Both the position numbers and the translations under genes were made by a program. 64,000 nt of DNA from Atrichornis clamosus (Eukaryota; Chordata; Aves; Passeriformes; Menuridae): the NCBI GenBank assembly GCA_013400975.1, contig WBMZ01004769.1:1-64000 (forward strand), given 5' to 3'. Below, one piece after another: positions 15,301 to 26,592 of this stretch. Under the pieces are notes generated by a model. That model saw only the letters and a list, made by a program, of their open reading frames with translations, did not search any database and had not been told where the DNA came from. Position 1 is the stretch's first letter; the number at the start of each line of letters is the position of its first letter.

Positions 15301-16734
15301 AAACAAATCCATCTTCCATTAGACCTCTGCACTTTTTTTTTTTTTGGTAATGAAGACTATCCAGTGCTTAGGAGAATGAACAGATTAAAGAGTAGTGGCA
15401 ATCTAAAATAAAGCTAGTGTTGGATTCAGCTTAGAGAAGACATTAATTCTTCTTCAACATGGCAAAATTGCAACCATTTCCAAAACAGCAGGCATACCAA
15501 AACCCCCAAACTTCATCAAATTCTGATTCTGATTCAACTTCCTTTGATTTTCTTGTCCTTAGGCTGATCCCAGCAAAAAGCCAGCATTGCTTGCTCCCTC
15601 TTATCATCCCTTTTTTGAGAGGTCCAAGAACCTCAAAATCTTAGTTATAAATGTATCTTTCATGCTCTAAGAAGGCCAGGAAGGTTCATCTCTGAACAGG
15701 CCTACAGAAAAGTGCTTCAGCACTCAGCTGGGCTGTACGGGCTCAGCAGCACGTCAGCAGAACTTCCCTATGGAAAACTGGCCAACTGTCTTATGCAGCC
15801 AGAGTAATAAAATGTTATTATGTTTTCAAAACACTGCGACTGGACCTATTCTGGTCTTTGCTGGTCTATTAGATAGTACCTACCCTGACCAATTTCTTTC
15901 AACATGAACGGTAGCAGTCCCCATCTTCAGTGCTTATGAAGGGTCTCTTTCCCTCAAAATAAGAAACTCATTGTCTGGCAAAAAAAAACTTAGGAAAACT
16001 AAGATTGGCAAATCAAAGGCTGCTAAAGAGCAGAATACTAAAATTTCCAAATTTATGGTAGTACTAGAAAGAGACAACTTAATTTCAGTGATCAGGTGAA
16101 GTGGAAATTAGATTAATTAAAAAAGTGAAGGAGATAGTAATATAAATTAAAAGTTATGAGTCATGGAAAATTGATCAGATAAAGTAGAGATAGTGTCCTA
16201 AGCCCAGGAAATCCTAAAATATTTAAGCATATTCCTAATTTTCAAGTTTGATTTTAGGATTAGTGGTACAAAGAACTTTTAATAAGCTCTATTTTTCATG
16301 TTTCAATAAGAAATACAATCATCTCAATCCACTCTGTCTCAATTTGGTTTTAGAATCCTCTCCCAGAAAGTTGGACTGCTAAGATTAAGTAAATTCTGTC
16401 ATTTTTAATTCATAATACATTTTGGAGGGGGTTTTTTTGGTGAAAATTAGAAACCCTATATAAAGGTGAAAAAAATAGCTGACGTATAAATATAATACTA
16501 AAATATATAATTTACAGCATAATAATTAAATAAAATAAAAATAAATTTTACAAAGTACAAACAGTAATGGTTTATAAGAGGAAAAAACCAAAAAAACTAA
16601 CCCAAACACCCAGGATAAGCTGTTGTACAGGAAGACGACAGAATAATTTCCTGTTCGTAAATTATTATGAGGGATGTTAAGAAAAGCTTGCCAAGGATAA
16701 ACATGATAAAAATCAGAAAATCTAGAGGAAAAAA

Positions 16735-16795
16735 AGCAAGCCAAAACAAAACCAAAACACAACCAAAAAACCTACAAAAACCAAAAAAAAAGCCC
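16735..16795 (+). repeat. A/C-rich low-complexity tract
   Basis: A stretch of A runs separated by CC or C, of the same type as at 12237-12300. It lies just upstream of the LINE remnant. Confidence 0.65.
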
Positions 16796-16854
16796 CAAAG
16801 AGTATGGAAGGAGAGGAGCCAGAGGAAATCTCCTGTCTGCTAGTGTTAACTCTC

Positions 16855-17185
16855 TAATAAATCATGGAAAACTGGAGTAACTCCAGAAGATTAGAAGAGA
16901 GACGATGTTGTGTCCATACTAAAAATGCCAAAAGGGATGAATCAGGTAACCACAGGCCAGATGCCCAACTTCAGTTCTTGGCAACATAAAGCGAAGCTGC
17001 TGCAACAGTCTGACAAATGAAAGTGTAGAAAAATACTTAATTCTCCACTAAATGATTTTAGAAACTATGGGTCTGGACTAGAAGAATTTTATTCTTTCTA
17101 AAGAATACAAATTTTGTTGATGAAGGTAATTGCCTACATGTAATAAACTTAACTTTTGTGAGGCATAAAAAATGAGTACAATTCA
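16855..17185 (+). mobile_element. Old CR1/L3-like LINE fragment, reverse-transcriptase region
   Basis: The text resembles the reverse-transcriptase region of CR1/L3-type non-LTR retrotransposons as I remember it. A GVTPEDWK-like start (16870-16890) is followed by a VVPI-like stretch (16906-16920), a GNYRP-like motif (16943-16960) and a segment resembling the one before the catalytic aspartates (17090-17170). The frame is broken by stops and indels, so this is a decayed fragment and not an active element. The sense strand is plus. Confidence 0.6.
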
Positions 17186-17870
17186 CTGTTGTACTCCATC
17201 CATGCAGGAAAACGTAGCTGATTGCTCTGAAAGGTTAGCCCTTAAATTCCTGGGATTTTCTGCTTGAAAAGAGTGAGTGATACAGCTACAGCTGAGCTGA
17301 GATCGGAGCAGCCCTGAAGATATGTTTGTCTGTCTGTCTATGCTTAAAGTCTGACTGCTCAATTGGTGAGGAAAGTTGTAAGAAATATGACAGAAGTTTG
17401 CTTCAGATTCATTTTTCACACAATAAATGATAGCTTAAAAAGTGGCATAGAAAATTATTTGAACAGAATATTTCTGATTCAGAGGTTTACTCTCAATATT
17501 TTTGATCACCTTGAAGCAGGATGTAAGAGGAGACTTCTGTGGGTACCACTGAAAACTCCAACAAGGGAATTCTGCATCCAGCTTCAACATATTCAATACA
17601 AAAAAAAAGAAAATTATGTATTTTGTCCTGTTCAGGGCAAAACAGAGCAAACTTACAGGGTAGACAAACCAAATGTCTGTCCAGCTGCTGGTCTTGAAAT
17701 AGACTGAGAGGTGGTTTGCTTGTTGCATTTAAGTATTCACTTACAATGAAAGAGGCGTCAAGTACCAACAAGTTCCTTAACGGGCCAAGGAGTGATGGAA
17801 ACCAATGGCTAAAAGCTACAGTCAAATAAACATTATCTGGAAAGGAGACACCGTTTGCTGGGAGAGGGTT

Positions 17871-18045
17871 CATAGCATAGGAGAATCCAGGCTGGAAAAC
17901 ACCTCAGTGGTCCTTTAGCCCAATCTCCTGCTAAAAACCAGGTCAGCTCTGATCACTCAGGGCTTCATCCAGTCCAGTCTTGAAAACCTACAGAGGTGGA
18001 GACTGCAAAAGCTCCTAGGCTACCTGTTCTGTTGCTATTCACTGT
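17871..18045 (-). mobile_element. CR1 LINE 3' fragment
   Basis: Read on the plus strand, the fragment starts with a tail-like CATAGCATAGGAGAATCCAG. The typical 'ggctggaaa...acctc...ggtcctt...cccaatc' string follows, and then the 'tcttgaaaacctacagaggtgg' region. This is the reverse complement of a CR1 3' end, so the element is on the minus strand. It is diverged and 5'-truncated, as most avian CR1 copies are. Confidence 0.75.
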
Positions 18046-21000
18046 GATCAGGGCTGAGAATAGAGGTGAAGATATACTTCAGCTATACATTATTTTCTGA
18101 ATTGAAAAAAGTCTACAACTCTGTGAAGAATATTGGAGTCATTCAAGAATGCAAATAACATGTTACTAAAAAAGTAGCAGCTGAAAAATAAAGATACTAA
18201 AATATCCCTAAAGGGTACAGCAACTTTACTTTACACCCTTTCTTTCCTCCTAGCATCCAAGAGTAATCTGGGCCATTAGCTCTTTGCAATGTGATGCAAA
18301 CTCTTCACTAAGACCAGGTATTTCTGTAGGCAATGGTGGTCAAGTAACATCAGATACTGAAGGCAACACCAAAGCATAGGGGAACACCACGATCATCCAC
18401 GACTTTCTAAAGACTTTCTCGAGACAATGATTTTTGCTTTATGCTATACAATTTGCTTTTTTCAACAGTAACTGAGACAATTTGACATAAGGAGGCCTTA
18501 GCCACCAATGAATTTTTGTTTGAAAACAAAAAATGTGTTCCTACACTGTTGAAAAAAATGTAGGCAAAGCACAATCAAGGATACTGAATGCATGACTCTG
18601 CAGCCTATCAGTATTCATCAAGTCATCAATGGGAGCAGGACAGGCTATTATGTAATTTTTTAATCAACTTTTAAGACATAACAAAGGGGGAAAATATAAG
18701 CAGTTCAAGGGAGGTGAACGCCTATTTCTCTGACAATATAAAATAAATAATTATATTTTGCAACAATAAATAATTTCTTATACAGATCTGTTTCAGTACG
18801 AGGGTTTGGGATTGTTGCAGGGGGAGGGTTGCTTTTTTTGCTCCTTCTTAGAAGGATGTCCCATACTAGATCTCTCCAGGGAAAAAAAAAAAAAAAGAAA
18901 AATCAAGGCATATTCCCCAAAAAATACAGTTTCTACAAAGACGAAATTTGCAATCCTTTACTCATTCCAGTCAAACTTCCAAGGCATTGCAGATGTACTG
19001 CTTCATGTGGCTTACTTCAAAAGAAAGGAACCTTAAATTGTGAATCATTTAGTGCTACTTACTTTGTGCAACCTATGAGATGTCTGGCACTTGAAACTGC
19101 CCACGACTTTAATAATCAATTGGAGGATGCAGCCAATCACATTTTCCCCCACGACAGTTTCCAAGGTAACCAACAAAGATACTGACATGGGCTGCATGCA
19201 GTGCGAAAATGCACAAAAACACTGCTACACTGCCACTTTTTTCAATACTTCAGATTGTATACTTCAAAATGCTAAAACCCCCCTAAATTAGTATTGACAG
19301 AACCAGTAGCAAAAAAGCCAAAGCAGAATTAAAAGACAGTGATGAAGAACTTCTGTCTGCAGTGATTCAGAGGGACTGCAGGGACTGCTTGAAGCTCTGC
19401 TTCTCATCAGCTACAGTGTGGACCCCTCCCTTCCCTGGTCAGCTATGGAAAATGAGAGCTGCAGCTCATTAACAATTAGGACACCTCTCTTTTGTCCCTG
19501 TAAATACTTTGTTTCATTTGTATTTGTTTGTGAACTGCCTTTATCATGAGACAGTATGACACACTGCTTTTTACATAGATTTTTGCTTGAACTTTTAGTT
19601 GTCAGCCCCCAAAAAAAACTCTCCAGACCAAAGAAAGATCAATACTGCTTCCATATACAGGAGTCATCAAATTACTCATTAGAAAAGTTCTCTCTCCCCT
19701 TTCTTTTCTCATCCCATCCTGCCATTCAAAGCAGAATACGCAGGGGAAGAAATGATGGGATTTTTGTTTGGATTTTTTCCTCCCTTCATGCTCACATGAG
19801 AATTTCAGGTCCTAGTCTCTTTTAATTAAAATATCTCAGAAAATCAAGATTTTGGCAAAACAAATCTCAGAGCCAAACTGAGCTTCCATTACTTAGCAAA
19901 ACTATGATTTAGCAACACATGTTCTGTGACAATTGAATTGAGCATCATACACACATATATTGGGAACTTTTTCAATGGTTATAATTAAGAAAAGATAACT
20001 TACACCTGGTAATGGGCTCTGGTACATGAATGTTTTCTGGAGAAGCTTCTTGACACAGCTTCTCTAGTTCTGAAGTTTTCCTGATTAGGGATTGTCAGTC
20101 ACATTTCCCAGTACAAAGCCACAGGGCGGAGAGACATCACTTTCCCCAGAATCTAATACAATCCTGAGGCTTGATTTTTCTTGTGAATTCATCAAAAACC
20201 AAATCTTTGATATCCAGAAAATAAGAATGCTTTCTGCATCAGGAAAAATGTGCTTTGCCTTATCCAAAAAGAGAAAAAACCCCAAACAACCAACCCCATA
20301 TCCAAAACAAACAAAAAAAAGGAAAAACAACCAGAAAACCCCAAGTCAATACACACACAACAGACTCCAGTCCCAGGAACTATTTATCTCTGCTCTCTGA
20401 TTATCACATCTTGTTCATGAAGACAATTTCTTCGTGAAGGCATTCAATTTTCTTTTAAAGTGTGGAATACACAAGCTGTTTGATGATGTTTGTGGAACTG
20501 AATCTTCAAGCTCACAGATTGGTCTGAGTAGCTTGAAATGCATTACAGACTCAAATGATTTGAATAATTTTAGCCAAACTGGTTAGGTTATTAAATTTAA
20601 AAACTGTGTAGTAATTGCTAAATATTTTTAAATGCAATAATACTTTTCAATTACTGAAAAAAGCACTCTCTAAGATAACCAAATATATAAGCATCAGAGT
20701 AGGTCTAAAGTTGGCAATCAAGTCTTAATTTTAATTACATGTACTTCCTATTAAATCTTGCTGTAAGATAAAATGGTTTCAGAACGTAACCCACATTCAT
20801 TTATATTCTACAACCCCTGTGAAAAAGAAGCACAGTGAAATCAAGTTCCTACGTTATTTAATAAACAGCTTTGTAAATAAAATGAAGGCCAAAGTTTGAA
20901 AGCAAGGTGTAGGCAATGAGACTGCAATAATCTTTGTTTGCAGATGCAGGCAGGATAACTACATGTTTAGCCATCTGTCTGCAGAAATACCAGCTTTTAT

Positions 21001-24000
21001 TCTTCAACTCTGAAAACAGAGTTTTTAAATTGTACCCTGAAACTTCATAGAATACAATAAAAAGTAAGATTTATTTTTATAGTCCTCACACTATATAGTA
21101 GTAAACAATAACAACATTTCTTGGAAATATAAAGATGCAATGCTTCTAGCTTGCCCATTTGCTTTACATTTCCCCATCTATTCTGACTGCATTGGGCAGG
21201 AGAAAGAATGTGTTTATTAAGAATTTGTATGAGAACAGATTGACCCAAATGTCTGTTACCAAAATAGATTATATTAGCTAGAGTGGAGTGTGTTTCTTCC
21301 ATGCAATCAGCAACAGCCTTATGAAAATGTCAACTCTTATATATACATTCTGATGCAGGATAAGTCAAATTCTTTTTCAACTCTGAAAAATAAATACATT
21401 ATAAATACTTTGCTTTGTACTATGAGCACAGAATTTAACTCGGATAGAAATACTGTTCTTGCAATCATTTTGTTTCAATGCTGAGTGTTAATTATCACTC
21501 TTGGTAGACTACCAAAACAAACTAATCTGTTTCAGACAGTCCCGTAAAGTCATTAATAATTAAGATTAGCAGATAGACATTTGCCCTGATCAATAGTGAC
21601 CTCTGGTAGGCCAGTCTGGAGCTCCTTGTGCCTGGTCAAATCATCCCTGCACAGAGAAGTACAGGAGCTCATTCCTGAAGATTTAGGATAATGCGGAGTT
21701 GCTCTGGAGATTGCAAAGGACTGGGCAAGTCTCTTGCCCTGAAAACCACTGCAGTGCTGCCACGTCCTCTTGCCCATCAGAAGGAACCCAGGAACCCCTG
21801 TGTACCAGATACCAGAACATTTAAGTGGATGAAGACATTCAACCTGCAATGTGTTGCAACCTGCTCTAACAAAGATGGTGGAATACCTGCTGTATTCCAC
21901 CTTTTTTTCTTAACCATTTGTCATCTAAATTTTCATTTAAATGCATCTCTGTAAGGGCACAGAAGGGAGAGAAAGGCTTATTTTAGTCTCGTTTTTATGC
22001 AGAGTCTTCTAATAATTAACTAACACAAGAGCTGCCAGATCTGGGTTAGATAAAAAGTTACTGTAGTCTTGAGTGTCATCTTATTAATAATGATCTCCAC
22101 AATGTTTCACAGTGCCACAGAATCATTTGGTAAGCCAGTAAATGGTCAATCAATTCATGTTAAAAAAATACAGCAGAAGAAGAAGCAAAACTAATGAAAC
22201 AAGAGGCTCTCTTAGGCCTAAACATCCAACAGCAGCTTACAAGAGTTAATAAATCACTATCACTGTATATCATCCATAACTATTTCTCTCAATAGACCTT
22301 TCTCCACACTTTGGTTGCAATTGGTAAACCGTTTTACAACTCTGTATTTATGTGCAAGTGATCAACATATTATTATTTCTTCTAATAATTTATTTTGCAA
22401 ATCATGACCATTTAATCACCTTCTGGTTTATATATTTGCACGCCGAATAAATGCTACTGGCTCAACTATAAACTACTAAGTGCTGTTGCTTTATGTGTTC
22501 ACCCTTTACACCTTTCAGTTAATTTACCTACATCACTGAAGTTACCTCTTATTTCTTTCATTTCCTGCATAGATTATCCCAAATCTTACTGGGAAGCACC
22601 CAAGTATTTACTGGGTGTATTCACCTGCTGTCAAATTTATGTGCTACCATTTCATTAATAATCTTGCAAACAGGATTTTCTTACTTAAATAAAAGTACCA
22701 ACAAGCCACGGATAATGTTCTCTGTTTTATATGAAATTAAATCTTTAAATACCCTTACTGATTGATAATAAAGAAAATTCCCTAGCCTGAAAGTTCAACA
22801 TTAAAGTATTAATGTTAAATTTCTGTGTTTTCTCTGAATTGATTCATTATAAGATTAGGTGCTTAAAAATGAATAAGTAGCACTGGCCTGAGACCATACA
22901 AGCACTCCCACTAATCTTATCCTTCAGTCATATCTACATTTTTAAGAGTGAAGATTTTTAGTTATTATGGAGCCAGACGTATATTGCACACAGACTTAAC
23001 ATTCTATGTTGCATTTAGAACCCTGTTCCATGCATTCAGCTGAATAACATCAAGTAAAACAAATGGTAACATCAATTGAAACTAGAACAGAAAAACACTG
23101 TCCATTCTCCCTTCTGTGTTGCGGCATGTCATTGTAAAGGACAGCTGTATATGAAGATATGTTTCCCATTGTGTTGGTTACATGAGTCATCTGTTAAATA
23201 AATCCACAAAATTATTTGGCTACTTCTTTTAGAATAAAAACATTGCAGTGGGGGCTTTACTCATCCCTGGTCCTTACTACTGTGGAAGCTTAAAAAAGTA
23301 GAAAAGCTTAATATATATTAAAAAAAAAAGCAAACACCAAACAGGAATTTATGTCTCTCATTCTGTAGGAGTTTGTTACTTAGCAAATTCTGCTCCTACA
23401 AGGAAACAGCTATACTTACTTTGATTTGTGATTATTTAATTTTAGAAAATATTAGAATTGGTATTCAGCCAGGAACATTTAATAGTTTAATTTCTGAAAG
23501 AGAGGAAAAAAGAAATGACAAAAAGGGAAGCTGATGAAAGTATTGCAGTTGTGGTTACATTTCTTACAAAATTAATTAGTAAAAAGTAATATGTACAGAT
23601 GTTTCTAACAGGCCACACTGACTAAATGTCACAAATAATTTTAATACCCCATCGAACAACAGTCTTAAAGGTTGAAATTCTTATTAATTTGAGGACTAAA
23701 CTTAAAAATGTGATTTTCTTCCAGAAGCAGAAAACAGAAGACTGCCTATAGCTTTAACAGATTTTCAACTGCCTTTGGGCCAGATATATAAAGTGCCTAA
23801 AGATGCAGAAGATACATATGGGATTTATAGAAGTGACTAAGTGAAATTCAGTGGGAAGTAGATACTGCTGTCTAAATTGCCTTTAAATAATTCTGTTAAA
23901 CATCTGACTGTATCATCAAAGCACCTAAATATATCTTTCTTTAGTAAATGCTTCTCTTCGTCTTCAGCATTGCTGGACAACGAGCTTGGTTGTTATAGAT

Positions 24001-24602
24001 ATTTTCTCTTTGTTTAGCAATCACACTAACTTTGAGATGTTAAGACGCAATGGTTATTTGGAAATATTATTTGAAGTAACTAAAAAATACAGAGTGTCTT
24101 GCAACCCGGAAGTCATATTCCATTGAAGTCTCCCAAATTCAACACCTGAATGTTATCAAATTTTTCTATACAGCCTTTATTGTAAAAAATGAAGTCATCA
24201 TTTACTCTAATTGTTTTCAAAATAAAATATCTTTTCCAATGATTTGATTACATTCATTTCATCATCACTTTCTTGTGATCATGTTATACCAAATGATGTC
24301 CCTGGGGGGTAGGAAAAAAAAAAAAAAAGAAGGGGAGAGGTGACAGTATCATAACACCCATGTCTGAGAGAGCAATTAATTTACTTCTGGATTTCTTAAT
24401 TCAGGTTCAATCTACAAACTAACAACAAAGCTATTTTGTTATCACTGAACTTGGTTTTCCTGAGAGAAGAATATGAGCTAATGCATCTTTCTGATCAGGC
24501 TCTGCTCTGGGAGCTGATGGGACACATGTGACAAGAATGGCTTCTGCCTTCCACCCTCCCTGCTGTGAAGGCCAGACACCCATCACTCCCCTCTTTACTT
24601 CC
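18046..24602. other. Intergenic, no gene recognised
   Basis: AT-rich sequence with short open frames only. Low-complexity runs are at 18880-18900 and 20270-20340. I see no recognisable gene, RNA gene or repeat family. Confidence 0.6.
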
Positions 24603-25150
24603 CGCTGCAAAGTCTCTTTCAGATCATAAAATGACACAGTAAAGTGGGAAAAAAGTCAGGGCATGTGCTCCTATCAGACAGATTTGTTGCAACAGAAGAA
24701 GCTATTTTTCAACCATGCCTTCCACCTTGTGCTACATGACTGAGCTAAGACCAATTACATGGGACTTTCTGTCTCCAGCCATGGAAATTGGTGTGAGGGC
24801 CTGAGAGCTCAAGCTGGGACAAAACCTGCTGAACAGCATCTGCCTGTACGTGCTCACTCAGAGTCAACACTTGGTACTCAAGTGGTGAAAAGCAAATGGT
24901 CAGGTGTGTAACCCAGAAGGACTTGAAAGATCAGTGAAATAAACACTTAGCAATGAGTTGTGATTAACAAGTTTACTAATTTTAAAAGTCACCTGTCCAT
25001 CAAGTTTAGATTAAAAAAATAGTATCTGCTATCGAGAGTTGAAGTTAAAAGCAAAGGACAGCAGAAAACTTGAGAACTCAGTACAATGGATTTAAGCGCC
25101 TTTTTTTAAAAAAACCCTCCTTTTTAATAAGATGTTTCAGTTTTATAAAG
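24603..25150 (+). repeat. First copy of an exact 548-bp direct repeat
   Basis: The segment starts CGCTGCAAAGTCTCTTTCAG and ends at TTTTATAAAG. It is repeated without any difference I could find at 25152-25699. The two copies are separated by a single N at 25151. This is most easily explained as the ends of two contigs that overlap but were not merged. Confidence 0.95.
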
Positions 25151-25151
25151 N
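25151..25151. other. Assembly gap (single N)
   Basis: The only ambiguous base noticed in the window. It lies exactly between two identical 548-bp segments, which marks it as a scaffold join and not a biological boundary. Confidence 0.95.
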
Positions 25152-25699
25152 CGCTGCAAAGTCTCTTTCAGATCATAAAATGACACAGTAAAGTGGGAAA
25201 AAAGTCAGGGCATGTGCTCCTATCAGACAGATTTGTTGCAACAGAAGAAGCTATTTTTCAACCATGCCTTCCACCTTGTGCTACATGACTGAGCTAAGAC
25301 CAATTACATGGGACTTTCTGTCTCCAGCCATGGAAATTGGTGTGAGGGCCTGAGAGCTCAAGCTGGGACAAAACCTGCTGAACAGCATCTGCCTGTACGT
25401 GCTCACTCAGAGTCAACACTTGGTACTCAAGTGGTGAAAAGCAAATGGTCAGGTGTGTAACCCAGAAGGACTTGAAAGATCAGTGAAATAAACACTTAGC
25501 AATGAGTTGTGATTAACAAGTTTACTAATTTTAAAAGTCACCTGTCCATCAAGTTTAGATTAAAAAAATAGTATCTGCTATCGAGAGTTGAAGTTAAAAG
25601 CAAAGGACAGCAGAAAACTTGAGAACTCAGTACAATGGATTTAAGCGCCTTTTTTTAAAAAAACCCTCCTTTTTAATAAGATGTTTCAGTTTTATAAAG
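25152..25699 (+). repeat. Second copy of the exact 548-bp direct repeat
   Basis: Identical to 24603-25150. It begins on the base after the N and continues into unique sequence at 25700. If the artefact reading is right, the true genome has one copy, and all downstream coordinates are shifted by 549 bases. Confidence 0.95.
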
Positions 25700-26331
25700 G
25701 AAGATAATAAAATGCATACCCCTTGGGTACCCTAGTTACTTCCAAATAAATTGCTACCCATCATCTGACAAAAGAATAACTCTACAGATCTAAAACATTT
25801 GCAGGTTTTGCCAACTGCTGGGAAGTGGCAAATCTATTACAGTTTATAAACCCAAATGTGATCAAGTTTTGCTGTTACTGGTGAATCTCTGCAGTCAAAC
25901 TTTCCCACGATCAAGAAAAAGATACGTGCTGTAAAAACTGCAGCAACGATTTAAATAAAAGGTGTTAAAACAACTGTGCTCCAAAGTACTGGAAAAGACT
26001 CCACATATTCACCTGCCATGACCCTATCTACTGATACAAACAGTCATTATTTACCTCAGATAACCTTGTGACGGTATAACTGCAGCTGGAAGTTAGTAAA
26101 TCTCTGCATAACGCTCATCTTGAGTGCATTAAGGAGCTTCATTACTCACGTGACACCTTGAGCACCTTACAGACCTGCTCCACTCTGGTCATGCCAGGGA
26201 GAAAAGTGACTCTTGGACCTGCACACTTTTGAGCTGCCACAGACTGGGGAAGGGAAGGATGGCAATGCATCAACAACCCAGTTGATTGGTACAAGAACTA
26301 GAATTGTAGTTTTGGAAGTCTGGAAATTTAC

Positions 26332-26350
26332 TTTTTTTTTTTTTTTTTTT
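26332..26350 (+). repeat. Poly-T run (19 bases)
   Basis: A homopolymer of 19 T. No retroposed gene or SINE body was recognised next to it. Confidence 0.85.
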
Positions 26351-26566
26351 ACATTCAAAGTCATAAATCTAATGGCAGGAAAACTATGCATGTGAAACAT
26401 CTGTAGCTTAATCTTTCTGCATTACAAAAAAGCCAGAAAACAGACCAGTAGGGGAAGCCTTACCTTATTTTCTCTAAGCAGAAATTTGGAGGTTTTATAA
26501 CGACCAGGAGAATCAAACTGAAATCTTAAGCAAAAGATAAAAGAGTTGACGATTCCAATTTATTTA

Positions 26567-26592
26567 CTGTAGGGGTAGTTTTACCCCTACAG
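26567..26592. repeat. Perfect 11-bp inverted repeat with 4-nt loop
   Basis: The left arm CTGTAGGGGTA (26567-26577) and the right arm TACCCCTACAG (26582-26592) are perfectly complementary around GTTT. It could form a stable hairpin in DNA or RNA. No tRNA, terminator or transposon end was recognised around it. Confidence 0.8.

Larger units (their letters stand above)
3541..16854. other. Intergenic, no gene recognised
   Basis: AT-rich DNA between the divergent GABRB2 and GABRA6 genes. Open frames are at most about 110 codons and none looks like a known protein. It contains A-, T- or A/C-rich low-complexity runs (for example 12237-12300) but no repeat family that I could name. Distal enhancers could be here but cannot be seen without alignment to other birds. 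Confidence 0.6.
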
